A DNA stretch of 64,000 nucleotides from Streptomyces vinaceus (GTDB lineage Bacteria > Actinomycetota > Actinomycetes > Streptomycetales > Streptomycetaceae), in the NCBI RefSeq assembly GCF_008704935.1, contig NZ_CP023692.1:2613001-2677000 (forward strand), read 5' to 3'. The position numbers and the translations under genes were made by a program. The notes beneath the pieces were generated by a model, which was not told the DNA's origin, ran no database searches, and saw only the letters and a program-made list of their open reading frames with translations. Of this stretch, positions 1 to 8,626 are shown one piece after another; position 1 is the stretch's first letter, and each line of letters begins with the position of its first letter.

Positions 1-88
1 AGCCCGGCCCTTGCGCGTCCGTACGGCTGCCCGGGGCCCCCACAGACCCCGGCAGCCGCGCGGAGTCCGTGCCCGCCCGGGTACGCCC

Positions 89-119
89 GTGCCCCCGGGA
101 CGGGGTGTCCTGGGGGCAC
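89..119 (-). terminator. Candidate terminator downstream of the das operon
   Basis: A 13-bp stem (89-101 with 107-119, one G-T pair) and a 5-base loop lie about 30 bases past the stop of the last das gene. There is no clear T-run, which is usual for Streptomyces terminators. The remainder of positions 1-151 shows no gene I can support. Confidence 0.5.
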
Positions 120-151
120 GGAACAGGGCGGACCGGGAGCTGCGGGGCTGG

Positions 152-1660
152 TCAGACCCCGGCGATCAGCTCCGCCGCCGCCCTGCCGCAGACCCGCGAG
201 GCGCCGTGCGTGGCTATGTGCAGCGCCCCGCGGGGCTCGGCCCGCGGTACGCCCATCTCGACCACGACGGTCTCCGGGCGGGCCTCGACCAGCGCGGCCA
301 GGGCCTGCGCCATCCACGGGTGCCGGTGCGCGTCGCGGACGACCAGCACGACGGTGCGCTCCCCCGCCGCCGCGAGCACGTCCGCGGCCGTGGCCCCCTC
401 GGGGAAGACCCCCGAGGCGGTTCCCGGGAGCAGCGCGGCCAGTTCCGCCGCCACGCCCCACGGGGTCTCGTCGCCCACCGCGATGTTCGCGACGGGAGCC
501 AGGGTGGCGACGTACGGGGCGGTCACGGGCGTGGCCGTGCCGGTCACGACCAGCGCTCGGCGGGCCGCCGCCAGGCCGATGCCGGGCGCGCTCCCCTCCT
601 GCGGCGCGCCCGGCGCGGCGGCGGCCCGGGCCTGCCGGGTCCATGTGGCCAGCGCCCGTACCCGGGCGGCGGCGTCGGCGAGCCGCTCCGCCGGGAGCGC
701 GCCCTCCCGTACGGCCGCGACCAGGGCGCCCTGCAGCCGCACCACGGTGGCCTCGTCGGCGAGCCCGCCGCCGACGCAGATCGCGTCGGCGCCGGCCGCG
801 ATGGCCAGCACCGAGCCGCGTTCGATGCCGTACGTCCCGGCGATGGCGTTCATCTCCATGCCGTCGGTGACGATCAGGCCCTCGTAGCCGAGCTCCTTGC
901 GCAGCAGCCCGGTCAGGATCTGCGGGCTGAGCGTGGCCGGGCGGGTCGGGTCCAGGGCCGGCACCAGGATGTGCGCGCTCATCACGGCCTTGGTGCCGGC
1001 CGCGATGGCCGCCTTGAACGGGACCAGTTCGCGGGCGGCCAGCGTGTCCAGGTCCGCGTCGATGCGCGGCAGCGCGTGGTGCGAGTCGACGTTGGTGTCG
1101 CCGTGGCCCGGGAAGTGCTTGGTGCACGCGGCGACGCCGACGGCCTGGAGGCCCTCGACGTACGCGGCGGTGTGCCGGGCGGCGAGGTGGGTGTCGGCCC
1201 CGAAGGACCGTACGCCGATGACCGGGTTGTCCGGGTTGGAGTTGACGTCGGCGGACGGCGCCCAGTTGAGGTTGACCCCGCACTCGGCGAGGCGGCGGCC
1301 CAGCTCGCGGGCGACGTCCCGGGTGAGGCCGGTGTCGTCGACGGCGCCGAGGGCCAGGTTCCCGGGGAAGGAGGAACCGCCCCGGACCTCCAGGCGGGTG
1401 ACGTCGCCGCCCTCCTCGTCGATGGCGACGAGGACGTCGTCGCGCTCGGCCCGCAGCTGCGCGGTGAGCGCGCGGAGCTGCTCGGGCGAGGCGATGTTGC
1501 GGCCGAAGAGGCCGACGGAGGTGAGGCCCCGGCCGATCTGGCGGAGCAGCCACGCGGGGGCGGTGGTGCCCTCGAAGCCGGGCTGGAGGACCGCGAGGGC
1601 GTCGCGGGTCAGCTCGTCGTCCGCGTCGGAAGAAGTCACGCCGTGCGCAAGGACGGTCAT
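152..1660 (-). CDS. dasD: Family 3 glycoside hydrolase, beta-N-acetylglucosaminidase type
   Basis: This 502-residue protein has no visible signal peptide, so it probably acts in the cytoplasm. It fits a GH3 beta-N-acetylhexosaminidase that cleaves imported chitobiose or related oligosaccharides to GlcNAc. Residues 181-190 read KHFPGHGDTN, the family signature whose His/Asp act as general acid/base in NagZ-type enzymes. VTDGMEM at 264-270 holds the presumed nucleophile Asp266. The start is 6 bases after the dasC stop, so it is the last gene of a dasA-dasB-dasC operon. The dasD name rests on this position next to dasABC in Streptomyces and not on sequence proof of substrate. Confidence 0.85.
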   Translation of the reverse strand: MTVLAHGVTSSDADDELTRDALAVLQPGFEGTTAPAWLLRQIGRGLTSVGLFGRNIASPEQLRALTAQLRAERDDVLVAIDEEGGDVTRLEVRGGSSFPGNLALGAVDDTGLTRDVARELGRRLAECGVNLNWAPSADVNSNPDNPVIGVRSFGADTHLAARHTAAYVEGLQAVGVAACTKHFPGHGDTNVDSHHALPRIDADLDTLAARELVPFKAAIAAGTKAVMSAHILVPALDPTRPATLSPQILTGLLRKELGYEGLIVTDGMEMNAIAGTYGIERGSVLAIAAGADAICVGGGLADEATVVRLQGALVAAVREGALPAERLADAAARVRALATWTRQARAAAAPGAPQEGSAPGIGLAAARRALVVTGTATPVTAPYVATLAPVANIAVGDETPWGVAAELAALLPGTASGVFPEGATAADVLAAAGERTVVLVVRDAHRHPWMAQALAALVEARPETVVVEMGVPRAEPRGALHIATHGASRVCGRAAAELIAGV

Positions 1661-1666
1661 GGGGCG

Positions 1667-2569
1667 TTATCCCTTCACGGCGCCGGCGGTCATGCCGCCG
1701 ACGGCCTTGCGCTGGAGGAAGACGAAGATCACCAGGACCGGGACCGCGAACAGGGAGGACGCGGCCATGGTGGCGCCCCAGTCGTTGCCGAAGGCGGTCT
1801 GGAACTGGGTCAGCCACAGGGGCAGGGTCTGGGCGGTCTTGTCCTTGTTGAGGATCAGGACCATCGCGAACTCGTTCCAGGCGGTGATGAAGCCGAAGAG
1901 CGAGGTGGACATCAGGCCGGGGGCCAGCAGCGGGAAGATCACCTTGCGGAAGGCCTGGCCGCGGGTGCAGCCGTCGATCTGGGCGGCCTCCTCCAGCGTC
2001 ACCGGGACCGCGGCGATGAAGCCGCGCAGGGTCCAGATGGTGAAGGGCAGGACCATCACGAAGTAGATCGCGGTCAGCAGCGGGAGGCTGTTCAGCATCT
2101 CGGCGTCGCGGGCGATCATGTACATCGCGATGACCATGACCTCCCAGGGGGCCATCTGCGCCATCATCACGCCGAGTACGAGCCCCTTGCGGCCCTTGAA
2201 CTTCATCCGCGCGATGGCGAAGCTCGCGGCGAGGGCCACGACCAGGGCCAGGGCCACGGCGCCGACGGTGACGACCAGGCTGTTCGTCACGTACGTCCAG
2301 AACAGGTCGACGCCGGTGGCCTTGGTGAAGTTGTCCAGCGTCGGGGTGAAGACGAAGACGGGGTCCTTGGAGAGGATCTGCCCGGACGGCTTGAGCGCCG
2401 AGGAGAACATCCAGTAGACCGGGAAGACGAAGACGACGGCCACGACGAGCGCGCCCAGGTTCTTCGCCACCGTGGCCGGGCGCAGCGGGCGGCGCCTGCG
2501 CAGCTGCTGCGCGGGCTTGACGGGCTTCGGCGCGGCGGGTGCGGGCTTCGGGGCGGTGGTGGTGCTCAC
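1667..2569 (-). CDS. dasC: Carbohydrate ABC transporter permease (MalG type)
   Basis: A 300-residue integral membrane permease of the MalG/CUT1 family. The N-terminus is a basic Pro/Ala/Lys-rich cytoplasmic tail of about 35 residues, followed by about six hydrophobic helices. The EAA loop that contacts the ATPase is visible as EEAAQIDGCTRGQAF. Its start overlaps the dasB stop by four bases (ATGA, 2566-2569), so translation is likely coupled. No ATPase gene is present in the cluster; in Streptomyces such importers share the multitask ATPase MsiK, which must be elsewhere. The das assignment follows from dasA, dasB and the adjacent dasR with its operators. Confidence 0.9.
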   Translation of the reverse strand: MSTTTAPKPAPAAPKPVKPAQQLRRRRPLRPATVAKNLGALVVAVVFVFPVYWMFSSALKPSGQILSKDPVFVFTPTLDNFTKATGVDLFWTYVTNSLVVTVGAVALALVVALAASFAIARMKFKGRKGLVLGVMMAQMAPWEVMVIAMYMIARDAEMLNSLPLLTAIYFVMVLPFTIWTLRGFIAAVPVTLEEAAQIDGCTRGQAFRKVIFPLLAPGLMSTSLFGFITAWNEFAMVLILNKDKTAQTLPLWLTQFQTAFGNDWGATMAASSLFAVPVLVIFVFLQRKAVGGMTAGAVKG

Positions 2570-3582
2570 TGCTCCTCCTCCTGCTTCAGGATCAGGCGGA
2601 AGTAGAAGGACATGACGATCACGAGCATCACGATCGTCAGGACGGAGATCGCCGCCGCGAGCGCGTAGTGGCCCTGGCTCTGGCCCTCGACGAAGGCGAA
2701 GACGGGCAGGGTCTCGGAGGCGCGGTCGGGGCCGCCGCGGTTCATCGCGTACACCTGGGTGAAGGCCTTGAAGACCCAGATCACCTCAAGGAACGTGGTG
2801 ACGGTGAAGAACGGCTTGAGGTTCGGGAAGACGACCTGCCAGAAGGTCTGCCAGCCGTTCGCGCCGTCCATCCGCGCCGCCTCGTACAGCTCGCCGCTGA
2901 CGGTGGTCAGGCCGGCGTACATGTTGAGGGCGACGAAGGGGACCGAGCCCCAGACCACCAGGACCGTGACGATGACCAGCGTGGAGAGGCCGGACTCGAA
3001 CCAGTTGTGCTGGTCGTAGCCGGAGAAGCCGGCGGTGCGCATGACCCAGTTCATGACGCCGAACTGCTCGTCGAACAGCCACTGGAAGACGGTGACGGAG
3101 GCGACGATGGGCATCGCCCAGGCCATCACCAGGGCCATCGACAGGACCAGGCGCATCCACGTGCCGAGGCGGTTCAGCAGGATGCCGACGAGGCTGCCGA
3201 TGAGCATGATCAGCGCGACGTTGGCGGCGGTGAAGGCGAAGGTGCGGACGACGACGGTCCAGAAGTGCGCGTCGCCCAGCAGCTGCGTGTAGTTCTCGAC
3301 CCCGTTGAAGGGGGCCTTCCGCTGGATGAACTCGATCTTGTCGACCTTCTGGAACGACAGGATCACGTTCTTGGCGAGCGGGTACAGCAGCAGCGCGGCC
3401 AGGCTGAGGACCGCGGGCCCGATCAGGAGGTACGGCAGCCAGCCCGCGGGAAGCGGCTTTCTGCCCCGGCGCGGAGCCGACGGACCGGCCCCCTTGGTCG
3501 TGGGCGGCGTCTGCTGCCCTCCGGCGGACTTCGGTGGTGCGTCCTGTGGAGCGGTCACCGCTCCCTGGGAGTGCACGGTCAT
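2566..3582 (-). CDS. dasB: Carbohydrate ABC transporter permease (MalF type)
   Basis: A 338-residue MalF-like permease and partner of dasC. A hydrophilic tail of about 45 residues rich in Pro/Ala/Arg precedes about six membrane helices. The EAA loop reads YEAARMDGANGWQTF. The ATG at 3582 is preceded by GAGG nine bases upstream, which supports this start. It lies 104 bases downstream of dasA, and that gap holds a strong stem-loop (3635-3678) likely to lower permease expression relative to the binding protein. Its likely role is import of GlcNAc oligomers (chitobiose) from chitin. Confidence 0.9.
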   Translation of the reverse strand: MTVHSQGAVTAPQDAPPKSAGGQQTPPTTKGAGPSAPRRGRKPLPAGWLPYLLIGPAVLSLAALLLYPLAKNVILSFQKVDKIEFIQRKAPFNGVENYTQLLGDAHFWTVVVRTFAFTAANVALIMLIGSLVGILLNRLGTWMRLVLSMALVMAWAMPIVASVTVFQWLFDEQFGVMNWVMRTAGFSGYDQHNWFESGLSTLVIVTVLVVWGSVPFVALNMYAGLTTVSGELYEAARMDGANGWQTFWQVVFPNLKPFFTVTTFLEVIWVFKAFTQVYAMNRGGPDRASETLPVFAFVEGQSQGHYALAAAISVLTIVMLVIVMSFYFRLILKQEEEQ

Positions 3583-3634
3583 GTCTTGGTTACCTCGGCT
3601 GCGGTCGGGCGTCGCACAGGTCTGTCGATGCGCG

Positions 3635-3678
3635 ACCGGGGGTGCGGCGGGCGCGTGGGCGCCGGCCGCACCCCCGGT
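3635..3678 (-). promoter_or_regulatory. Intercistronic stem-loop between dasA and dasB
   Basis: Arms 3635-3648 (ACCGGGGGTGCGGC) and 3665-3678 pair perfectly over 14 bp around a 16-base loop. It sits just after the dasA stop and before dasB. In sugar-importer operons, such hairpins commonly protect the binding-protein mRNA or partly terminate transcription, giving more binding protein than permease. That function is inferred here. Confidence 0.6.
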
Positions 3679-3686
3679 GCTACGTG

Positions 3687-4973
3687 CTACTTGTTGATGC
3701 GGCTCGCGATTTCCTTGTCCGCGTCCGCGCCCGCCTTGGCGGCGTCCTCACCCTTCAGGACCTTGGTCATGAACTCCTTGAGCGGGTTGGGCTCGGTCTC
3801 GACGTTCGCCCAGCCCGGGGTGACCGGGGTGATGCGGCCGTTGACGCCGCCCTTGCCCATGGCCTCGGCGAAGGAGCCCGCGGCCGGGGTGAAGTTCGCG
3901 CCGGCCTGGTTCGGGAGCAGCGCGCCCTTGGTCTCGGCGGCGTACTTCGTCATCTGGTCCTTGCCGGCGGCCAGCGCCAGCCACTCCTTGGCGAGCTCCT
4001 TGTTCTTGGAGCGCTCGGCCACGGCGAGGTTCGAGCCGCCGAGGAAGACGGTGCCCGGCTTGTCGGCCGTCTTGCCCGGGATCGGGAAGTAGCCGAAGTC
4101 GGCTTCCTTGCCCGCGTCCTTCAGGGCCTTCTCCGCGCCGCCAGCCTCCCAGCCGAGACCGATCCAGGAGGAGACGCCGCCCTTGGGAACGACGTCGGTG
4201 GACTGCTGCGGGGTGGCCTCGTCCTTGTCCTTGGGGGCGGTGGAGTACGCCTGGAGCTTCTTGTAGAACTCCATCGCGGACGCGGCCTGGGGGGTGCCTA
4301 GGCCGCCCTTCCACTTGTCGCCGTCCTTGACGGCGAGCTCGCCGCCCTCGTCCCAGATGAAGCCGGCGAGGACGTACCAGCTCTGGCCCGGGAGGTAGAT
4401 GGGCTGCGAGGCGGGGTCAGCGGCCTTGAGCTTGTCGAGGCCGGCGATCCACTCGTCGCGGGTGGTCGGCGGGGTGACGCCGGCCTTGGCGAAGGCCTTC
4501 TTGTCGTACACGACGACGCGGTTGGCCGCGTACCAGGGGGCGGAGTAGAGCTTGCCCTCGTACTCGGCCGAGGCGAGCATGCTCTTCTGCCAGGCGTCGG
4601 CGCCGAGCTTGGCCTTGTCCTTGGTGAGGTCGGCGAGGCCGCCGGTGACGGCGTAGCCCGCGGTCTGGGTGTTGCCGAGTTCGAGGACGTCCGGCGGGGT
4701 GTTCTCGGAGAGGGCGGTGGTGACCTTCTCCTGGATGCCCTTCCACTGCTGCTCTTCGACCTTTACGGTGACACCCGGGTGCTTGGCCGAGAACTCGGCG
4801 TTGACCGCGTCGATCCACGCCTTGGGCGCGGAGCCGTCCATCACCCAGACGGTGATCTCCTTGGCGCCGCCGGCGTCGGTCTTGCCCTTGTCGTCGCCGT
4901 CGTTGCCACCGCACGCCGCGAGGCCGATCACCATGCCCGCGACTCCGACCGCCGCGATGAGCTTGCGCTTCAC
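3687..4973 (-). CDS. dasA: Sugar-binding lipoprotein of the das ABC importer
   Basis: An extracellular solute-binding protein of about 428 residues. I place the start at GTG 4973, preceded by GAGGAGG, so the protein begins (V/M)KRKLIAAVGVAGMVIGLAAC. This is a lipoprotein signal ending in a lipobox with the lipidated Cys. An in-frame upstream start at 5060 would bury the signal peptide behind 29 residues and is unlikely. The mature part begins with a Gly/Asp/Lys-rich spacer, then a family 1 binding-protein fold (KEITVWVMDGS...). It should capture chitobiose or related GlcNAc sugars at the membrane surface. It is first in the operon, directly downstream of two DasR-type operators. Confidence 0.9.
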   Translation of the reverse strand: MKRKLIAAVGVAGMVIGLAACGGNDGDDKGKTDAGGAKEITVWVMDGSAPKAWIDAVNAEFSAKHPGVTVKVEEQQWKGIQEKVTTALSENTPPDVLELGNTQTAGYAVTGGLADLTKDKAKLGADAWQKSMLASAEYEGKLYSAPWYAANRVVVYDKKAFAKAGVTPPTTRDEWIAGLDKLKAADPASQPIYLPGQSWYVLAGFIWDEGGELAVKDGDKWKGGLGTPQAASAMEFYKKLQAYSTAPKDKDEATPQQSTDVVPKGGVSSWIGLGWEAGGAEKALKDAGKEADFGYFPIPGKTADKPGTVFLGGSNLAVAERSKNKELAKEWLALAAGKDQMTKYAAETKGALLPNQAGANFTPAAGSFAEAMGKGGVNGRITPVTPGWANVETEPNPLKEFMTKVLKGEDAAKAGADADKEIASRINK

Positions 4974-5060
4974 GCCACCCTCCTCAGGGATGCTGTGCAC
5001 TTCCCTCGCCCGCCGCGGTGACGTACCAAGTACTGCCCGTGGGGCCGGGATCCGATCCAT

Positions 5061-5100
5061 ATTGGTTTAGACCAGTAACCGGAGCTTGGCCTAGACCTTT
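5061..5100. promoter_or_regulatory. Two dre operators for DasR between dasA and dasR
   Basis: Site 1 at 5061-5076 reads ATTGGTTTAGACCAGT and site 2 at 5085-5100 reads CTTGGCCTAGACCTTT. Both fit the known dre consensus (ACTGGTCTAGACCACT and close variants); site 1 is near-perfect and site 2 has a weaker right half. They lie 88-127 bases upstream of the dasA start. A possible further half site, AGGGTCTAAT, follows at 5111-5120. In S. coelicolor DasR represses dasA through such sites and is released by amino-sugar phosphates. Confidence 0.9.
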
Positions 5101-5161
5101 AGGGGTGTCAAGGGTCTAATGAGCGGGTGATCGGTCCGTTACCGGACCGACACCTGGGGGA

Positions 5162-5200
5162 GGGAGGAGGCCTGTCCTCCCACCCGTGTCACGATGTGAC
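5162..5200. repeat. Two short inverted repeats ahead of dasR
   Basis: GGGAGGA (5162-5168) pairs with TCCTCCC (5175-5181), and GTCAC (5188-5192) pairs with GTGAC (5196-5200). They lie just upstream of the dasR ribosome-binding site. The first could fold in the dasR leader; the second resembles a small operator. Their function is unknown. Confidence 0.35.
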
Positions 5201-5259
5201 CGCACATATCGGAGGAGCCGGTGACGGCAGCGAAACTGGAGTCGGGAAGGCGGGCGGCG

Positions 5260-6024
5260 ATGTCCACCGAAGGGGCGACGACCGAGCCGGAAGGCGGGGC
5301 GGCCACTCGCACGGCGCGGGTGCCCAAGTACTACCGACTCAAGCGGCACTTGCTCGACATGACCGAAACGCTCCCCCCGGGCACGCCGGTGCCCCCGGAG
5401 CGGACGCTCGCGGCCGAATTCGACACGTCCCGCACCACCGTGCGCCAGGCCCTCCAGGAGCTCGTCGTCGAGGGCCGGCTGGAGCGCATCCAGGGCAAGG
5501 GCACCTTCGTCGCGAAACCGAAGGTCTCGCAGCCGCTCCAACTGTCCTCGTACACGGAGGACATGCGGGCCCAGGGGCTTGAGCCCACCTCCCAACTCCT
5601 CGACATCGGCTACGTGACGGCCGACGACACCCTCGCCGGGCTCCTCAAGATCTCCACGGGCGGGCGGGTGCTGCGCATCGAGCGGCTGCGCCTGGCCAGC
5701 GGCGAGCCGATGGCCATCGAGACCACCCACCTCTCGGCCAAGCGCTTCCCGGCGCTGCGCCGGTCGCTGGCGAAGTACACCTCCCTCTACACGGCCCTGG
5801 CCGAGGTGTACGACGTACGGCTCGCGGAGGCCGAGGAGACGATCGAGACCTCCCTGGCCACCCCCCGCGAGGCGGGCCTCCTGGGCACCGACGTCGGCCT
5901 GCCGATGCTGATGCTCTCCCGCCACTCCCTCGACGCCGACGGCGAACCGGTCGAGTGGGTCCGCTCGGTGTACCGCGGCGATCGTTACAAGTTCGTCGCC
6001 CGACTCCAGCGCCCCGCCGTCTGA
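5260..6024 (+). CDS. dasR: GntR/HutC-family repressor DasR
   Basis: A global regulator of amino-sugar use, development and antibiotic production in streptomycetes. The N-terminal winged helix-turn-helix has [11 protein letters not shown] and [17 protein letters not shown]. The C-terminal UTRA effector domain binds GlcN-6-P-type ligands. From memory the protein is nearly identical to S. coelicolor DasR. I prefer ATG 5260 (254 residues), preceded by GGAAGG, because it gives the usual family length. An in-frame GTG at 5221 with GGAGGAG close upstream would add 13 residues and cannot be excluded. It is divergent from dasABC, with dre sites between. Confidence 0.93.
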   Translation: MSTEGATTEPEGGAATRTARVPKYYRLKRHLLDMTETLPPGTPVPPERTLAAEFDTSRTTVRQALQELVVEGRLERIQGKGTFVAKPKVSQPLQLSSYTEDMRAQGLEPTSQLLDIGYVTADDTLAGLLKISTGGRVLRIERLRLASGEPMAIETTHLSAKRFPALRRSLAKYTSLYTALAEVYDVRLAEAEETIETSLATPREAGLLGTDVGLPMLMLSRHSLDADGEPVEWVRSVYRGDRYKFVARLQRPAV

Positions 6025-6062
6025 TTCGTAGTTGACTCTCGTTCCGCTATACGGACGGGGGC

Positions 6063-6091
6063 TTACGTTCACCGGGCGGCCCCCGTAGATT
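6063..6091 (+). promoter_or_regulatory. Candidate promoter of cstA
   Basis: TTACGT (6063-6068), a 17-base spacer and TAGATT (6086-6091) resemble a principal-sigma promoter, ending 40 bases before the cstA start. An 8-bp inverted repeat (ACGGGGGC near 6055, GCCCCCGT near 6079) brackets the -35 element. It may be an operator, or the dasR terminator. Confidence 0.5.
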
Positions 6092-6131
6092 CCCTGCCTT
6101 TACGCAGATGATCAACGAGGGGACGAGGATC

Positions 6132-8384
6132 ATGCCGGAACCGGAAGCAACTGGTACAGAACGGAACGCGGCGAGTCCGGGCACGGCCACGGGCTCGCCC
6201 TCCGCGTCGGGCGGTGGCGCGGCGGGCGGCATGAGCCCGAAGTCCGTCGCCGTATGGGTGCTCGTCGCCCTCGTCGGGGCCCTCGGCTGGGGCATCCTCG
6301 CCCTCTCGCGCGGGGAGGAGATCTCGGCCGCCTGGCTGCTCGCCGCCGCGCTGGGCTCGTACGCCATCGGCTACCGCTTCTACGCGCGCTTCATCGCCGA
6401 CCGGGTCCTGAAGGTGGACAAGACCCGGGCCACCCCCGCCGAACGCCTTGACAACGGTGTCGACTTCCACCCCACCGACCGCCGCGTGCTGTTCGGCCAC
6501 CACTTCGCCGCCGTGGCCGGCGCGGGCCCGCTGGTCGGCCCCGTGCTCGCCGCGCAGATGGGCTACCTGCCGGGCACCATCTGGATCGTCGCGGGCGTCA
6601 TCTTCGCGGGCGCCGTCCAGGACATGGTCACCCTCTTCTTCTCCACCCGCCGCGACGGGCGCTCCCTCGGCCAGATGGCCCGCGACGAGATCGGCCCGGT
6701 GGGCGGGGCCGCCGCCCTGGTCGCCGTCTTCGCCATCATGATCATCCTGCTGGCCGTGCTCGCCCTGGTCATCGTCAACGCGCTCGCGCACTCCCCCTGG
6801 GGCGTCTTCTCCATCGGCATGACCATCCCGATCGCCCTCTTCATGGGCTTCTACCTGCGCGTGCTGCGCCCGGGCCGGGTCACCGAGATCTCCGTCATCG
6901 GCGTCGCGCTGCTGCTGCTCGCCATCGTGGCGGGCGGCTGGGTCGCCGATTCCTCGCTGGCGAGCACCTTCACGCTGGAGAAGGAGACGCTGGTCCTGTG
7001 GATGGTGGCGTACGGGTTCATCGCCTCGGTGCTGCCGGTGTGGATGCTCCTCGCCCCCCGCGACTACCTCTCCACCTTCATGAAGGTGGGCACCATCGCC
7101 CTGCTCGCCATCGGCGTGGTCGTCGCCATGCCCACCCTGAAGATGCCCGCGGTCACCGATTTCGCCGCCCGCGGGGACGGACCGGTCTTCGCCGGTTCGA
7201 TGTTCCCGTTCGTCTTCATCACCATCGCCTGCGGGGCCCTGTCCGGGTTCCACGCGCTCGTCTCCTCGGGCACCACCCCCAAGATGATCCAGAAGGAGAC
7301 CCAGGTCCGGGTCATCGGCTACGGCGCGATGCTGACCGAGTCCTTCGTCGCCGTCATGGCGATCATCGCGGCCTGCATCATCGAGCCCGGCCTGTTCTTC
7401 GCGGTCAACTCCCCCGCCGGTGTCGTCGGCACCACGGTGGAGACCGCCTCGCAGGCCGTGACGCACTTCGGCTTCGCCATCTCGCCCGAGTTCCTCGCGC
7501 AGGCCGCGAAGGACGTCGAGGAGACCAGCCTGCTGTCCCGTACCGGCGGCGCGCCGACGTTCGCACTCGGAATGTCGGAAATCTTCTCCTCCGTGGTCGG
7601 CGGGGCCGGGCTGAAGGCGTTCTGGTACCACTTCGCGATCATGTTCGAGGCCCTGTTCATCCTGACCACCCTCGACGCGGGCACCCGCGTCGGCCGCTTC
7701 ATGCTCCAGGACACCCTGGGCAACGTGCACAAGTCCTTCAAGGACGTGAGCTGGAAGCCGGGCGTGTGGCTGGCCAGCGCGGTGGTCGTGGGCGGCTGGG
7801 GCTACTTCCTGTGGGTCGGCATCAAGGACCCGCTGGGCGGCATCAACCAGCTGTTCCCGCTGTTCGGTATCGCGAACCAGCTGCTCGCCGCGGTGGCGCT
7901 GGCCGTCTGCACCACGCTGCTGGTGAAGTCCGGTCGGCTCAAGTGGGCCTGGGTGACCGGGGTCCCGCTGGCCTGGGACGTTGCCGTCACGCTGACCGCG
8001 AGCTGGCAGAAGGTGTTCTCCGACGACGTGAAGGTCGGCTTCTTCGCGCAGCGCGACAAGTACCAGAGCGGGATCGACGCCGGGAAGGTCCTGCCGCCCG
8101 CCAAGAACATGGGCGAGATGCACACGATCGTCACGAACGCCACGGTCGACGGGGTGCTGTCGGCGCTCTTCGCGGTCCTGATCGTCATCGTGCTGCTGGA
8201 CGCGGCGCGGACCTGCGTGAAGGCCGCCGGCAACCCGGAGGCGGTCAGGCTCTCCGAGGTCCCGTGGACCGAGTCGAAGATCGTCGCCCCGGCCGGGCTC
8301 ATCGCCACGCCCGAGGAGCGGGCGGAGCTCGCCGCCGCCGGCCTGGACTCGGGCGGTGGCCGAGCGAAGGAGCCGGTGGCGTGA
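6132..8384 (+). CDS. cstA: Carbon starvation protein CstA (peptide/pyruvate transporter)
   Basis: A polytopic membrane protein of about 750 residues in the CstA family, with well over a dozen hydrophobic helices. The N-terminus matches the family (AAALGSYAIGYRFYARFIAD, then FHPTDRRVLFGHHFAAVAGAGPLVGPVLAAQ). CstA-family proteins import peptides or pyruvate under carbon limitation. ATG 6132 is preferred, with GAGGGG and GAGGA upstream; ATG 6108 would add eight residues. The first 40 residues are a Gly/Ala/Ser-rich hydrophilic tail. The stop overlaps the next small gene by four bases (GTGA), the common CstA-YbdD pairing. Following dasR, it may belong to a carbon-supply neighbourhood. Confidence 0.93.
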   Translation: MPEPEATGTERNAASPGTATGSPSASGGGAAGGMSPKSVAVWVLVALVGALGWGILALSRGEEISAAWLLAAALGSYAIGYRFYARFIADRVLKVDKTRATPAERLDNGVDFHPTDRRVLFGHHFAAVAGAGPLVGPVLAAQMGYLPGTIWIVAGVIFAGAVQDMVTLFFSTRRDGRSLGQMARDEIGPVGGAAALVAVFAIMIILLAVLALVIVNALAHSPWGVFSIGMTIPIALFMGFYLRVLRPGRVTEISVIGVALLLLAIVAGGWVADSSLASTFTLEKETLVLWMVAYGFIASVLPVWMLLAPRDYLSTFMKVGTIALLAIGVVVAMPTLKMPAVTDFAARGDGPVFAGSMFPFVFITIACGALSGFHALVSSGTTPKMIQKETQVRVIGYGAMLTESFVAVMAIIAACIIEPGLFFAVNSPAGVVGTTVETASQAVTHFGFAISPEFLAQAAKDVEETSLLSRTGGAPTFALGMSEIFSSVVGGAGLKAFWYHFAIMFEALFILTTLDAGTRVGRFMLQDTLGNVHKSFKDVSWKPGVWLASAVVVGGWGYFLWVGIKDPLGGINQLFPLFGIANQLLAAVALAVCTTLLVKSGRLKWAWVTGVPLAWDVAVTLTASWQKVFSDDVKVGFFAQRDKYQSGIDAGKVLPPAKNMGEMHTIVTNATVDGVLSALFAVLIVIVLLDAARTCVKAAGNPEAVRLSEVPWTESKIVAPAGLIATPEERAELAAAGLDSGGGRAKEPVA

Positions 8385-8578
8385 GCGGGGTCCGCGCGGC
8401 GCTGGCGAAGGCGCGGTACTTCGTACGGGAGTTCTCGGGCGAGGCGGCGTACGACCGCTACGTCGTGCACGCCCGTACGCACGACCCGGACGCGCAGGTC
8501 ATGACCCGCCGCGCCTTCGAACGCGCCCGTACGGACGCGCGCGAGGCCGACCCCCGCGAGGGGTTCGGCTGCTGCTGA
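8381..8578 (+). CDS. Small YbdD/YjiX-family protein coupled to cstA
   Basis: A 65-residue protein starting at GTG 8381, overlapping the cstA stop by four bases, so translation is coupled. It contains the family features (YDRYVVHARTHDPDAQVMTRRAF), is rich in Arg and Tyr, and ends in a GFGCC tail. YbdD/YjiX proteins accompany CstA/BtsT transporters in many bacteria, and YbdD-like partners are thought to be needed for pyruvate transport. The gene lies fully inside a much longer out-of-frame open frame and is easily missed. Confidence 0.88.
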   Translation: MSGVRAALAKARYFVREFSGEAAYDRYVVHARTHDPDAQVMTRRAFERARTDAREADPREGFGCC

Positions 8579-8586
8579 CGCCCATG

Positions 8587-8618
8587 AAGGGCCCCGCCGC
8601 TGCATCGGCGGGGCCCTT
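8587..8618. terminator. Terminator after cstA-ybdD
   Basis: A perfect 13-bp stem (8587-8599 AAGGGCCCCGCCG with 8606-8618) around a CTGCAT loop lies nine bases past the YbdD-like stop. The Uma2-like gene converges from the other strand and ends at 8627, so it can serve both strands. Confidence 0.85.
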
Positions 8619-8626
8619 CGGCACGC

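Noticed and set aside
11..2605. 864-codon open frame opposite the das operon
   Set aside because: Third-position bias and homology belong to the minus-strand genes; the plus-strand translation is low-complexity Arg/Gly/Ala with no domain. The same applies to the other very long shadows at 6069-8123, 15677-19375, 46877-50701 and 58021-62847.
3687..5060. dasA starting at 5060
   Set aside because: The extra 29 residues precede a perfect lipoprotein signal peptide, and a GAGGAGG site directly supports GTG 4973.
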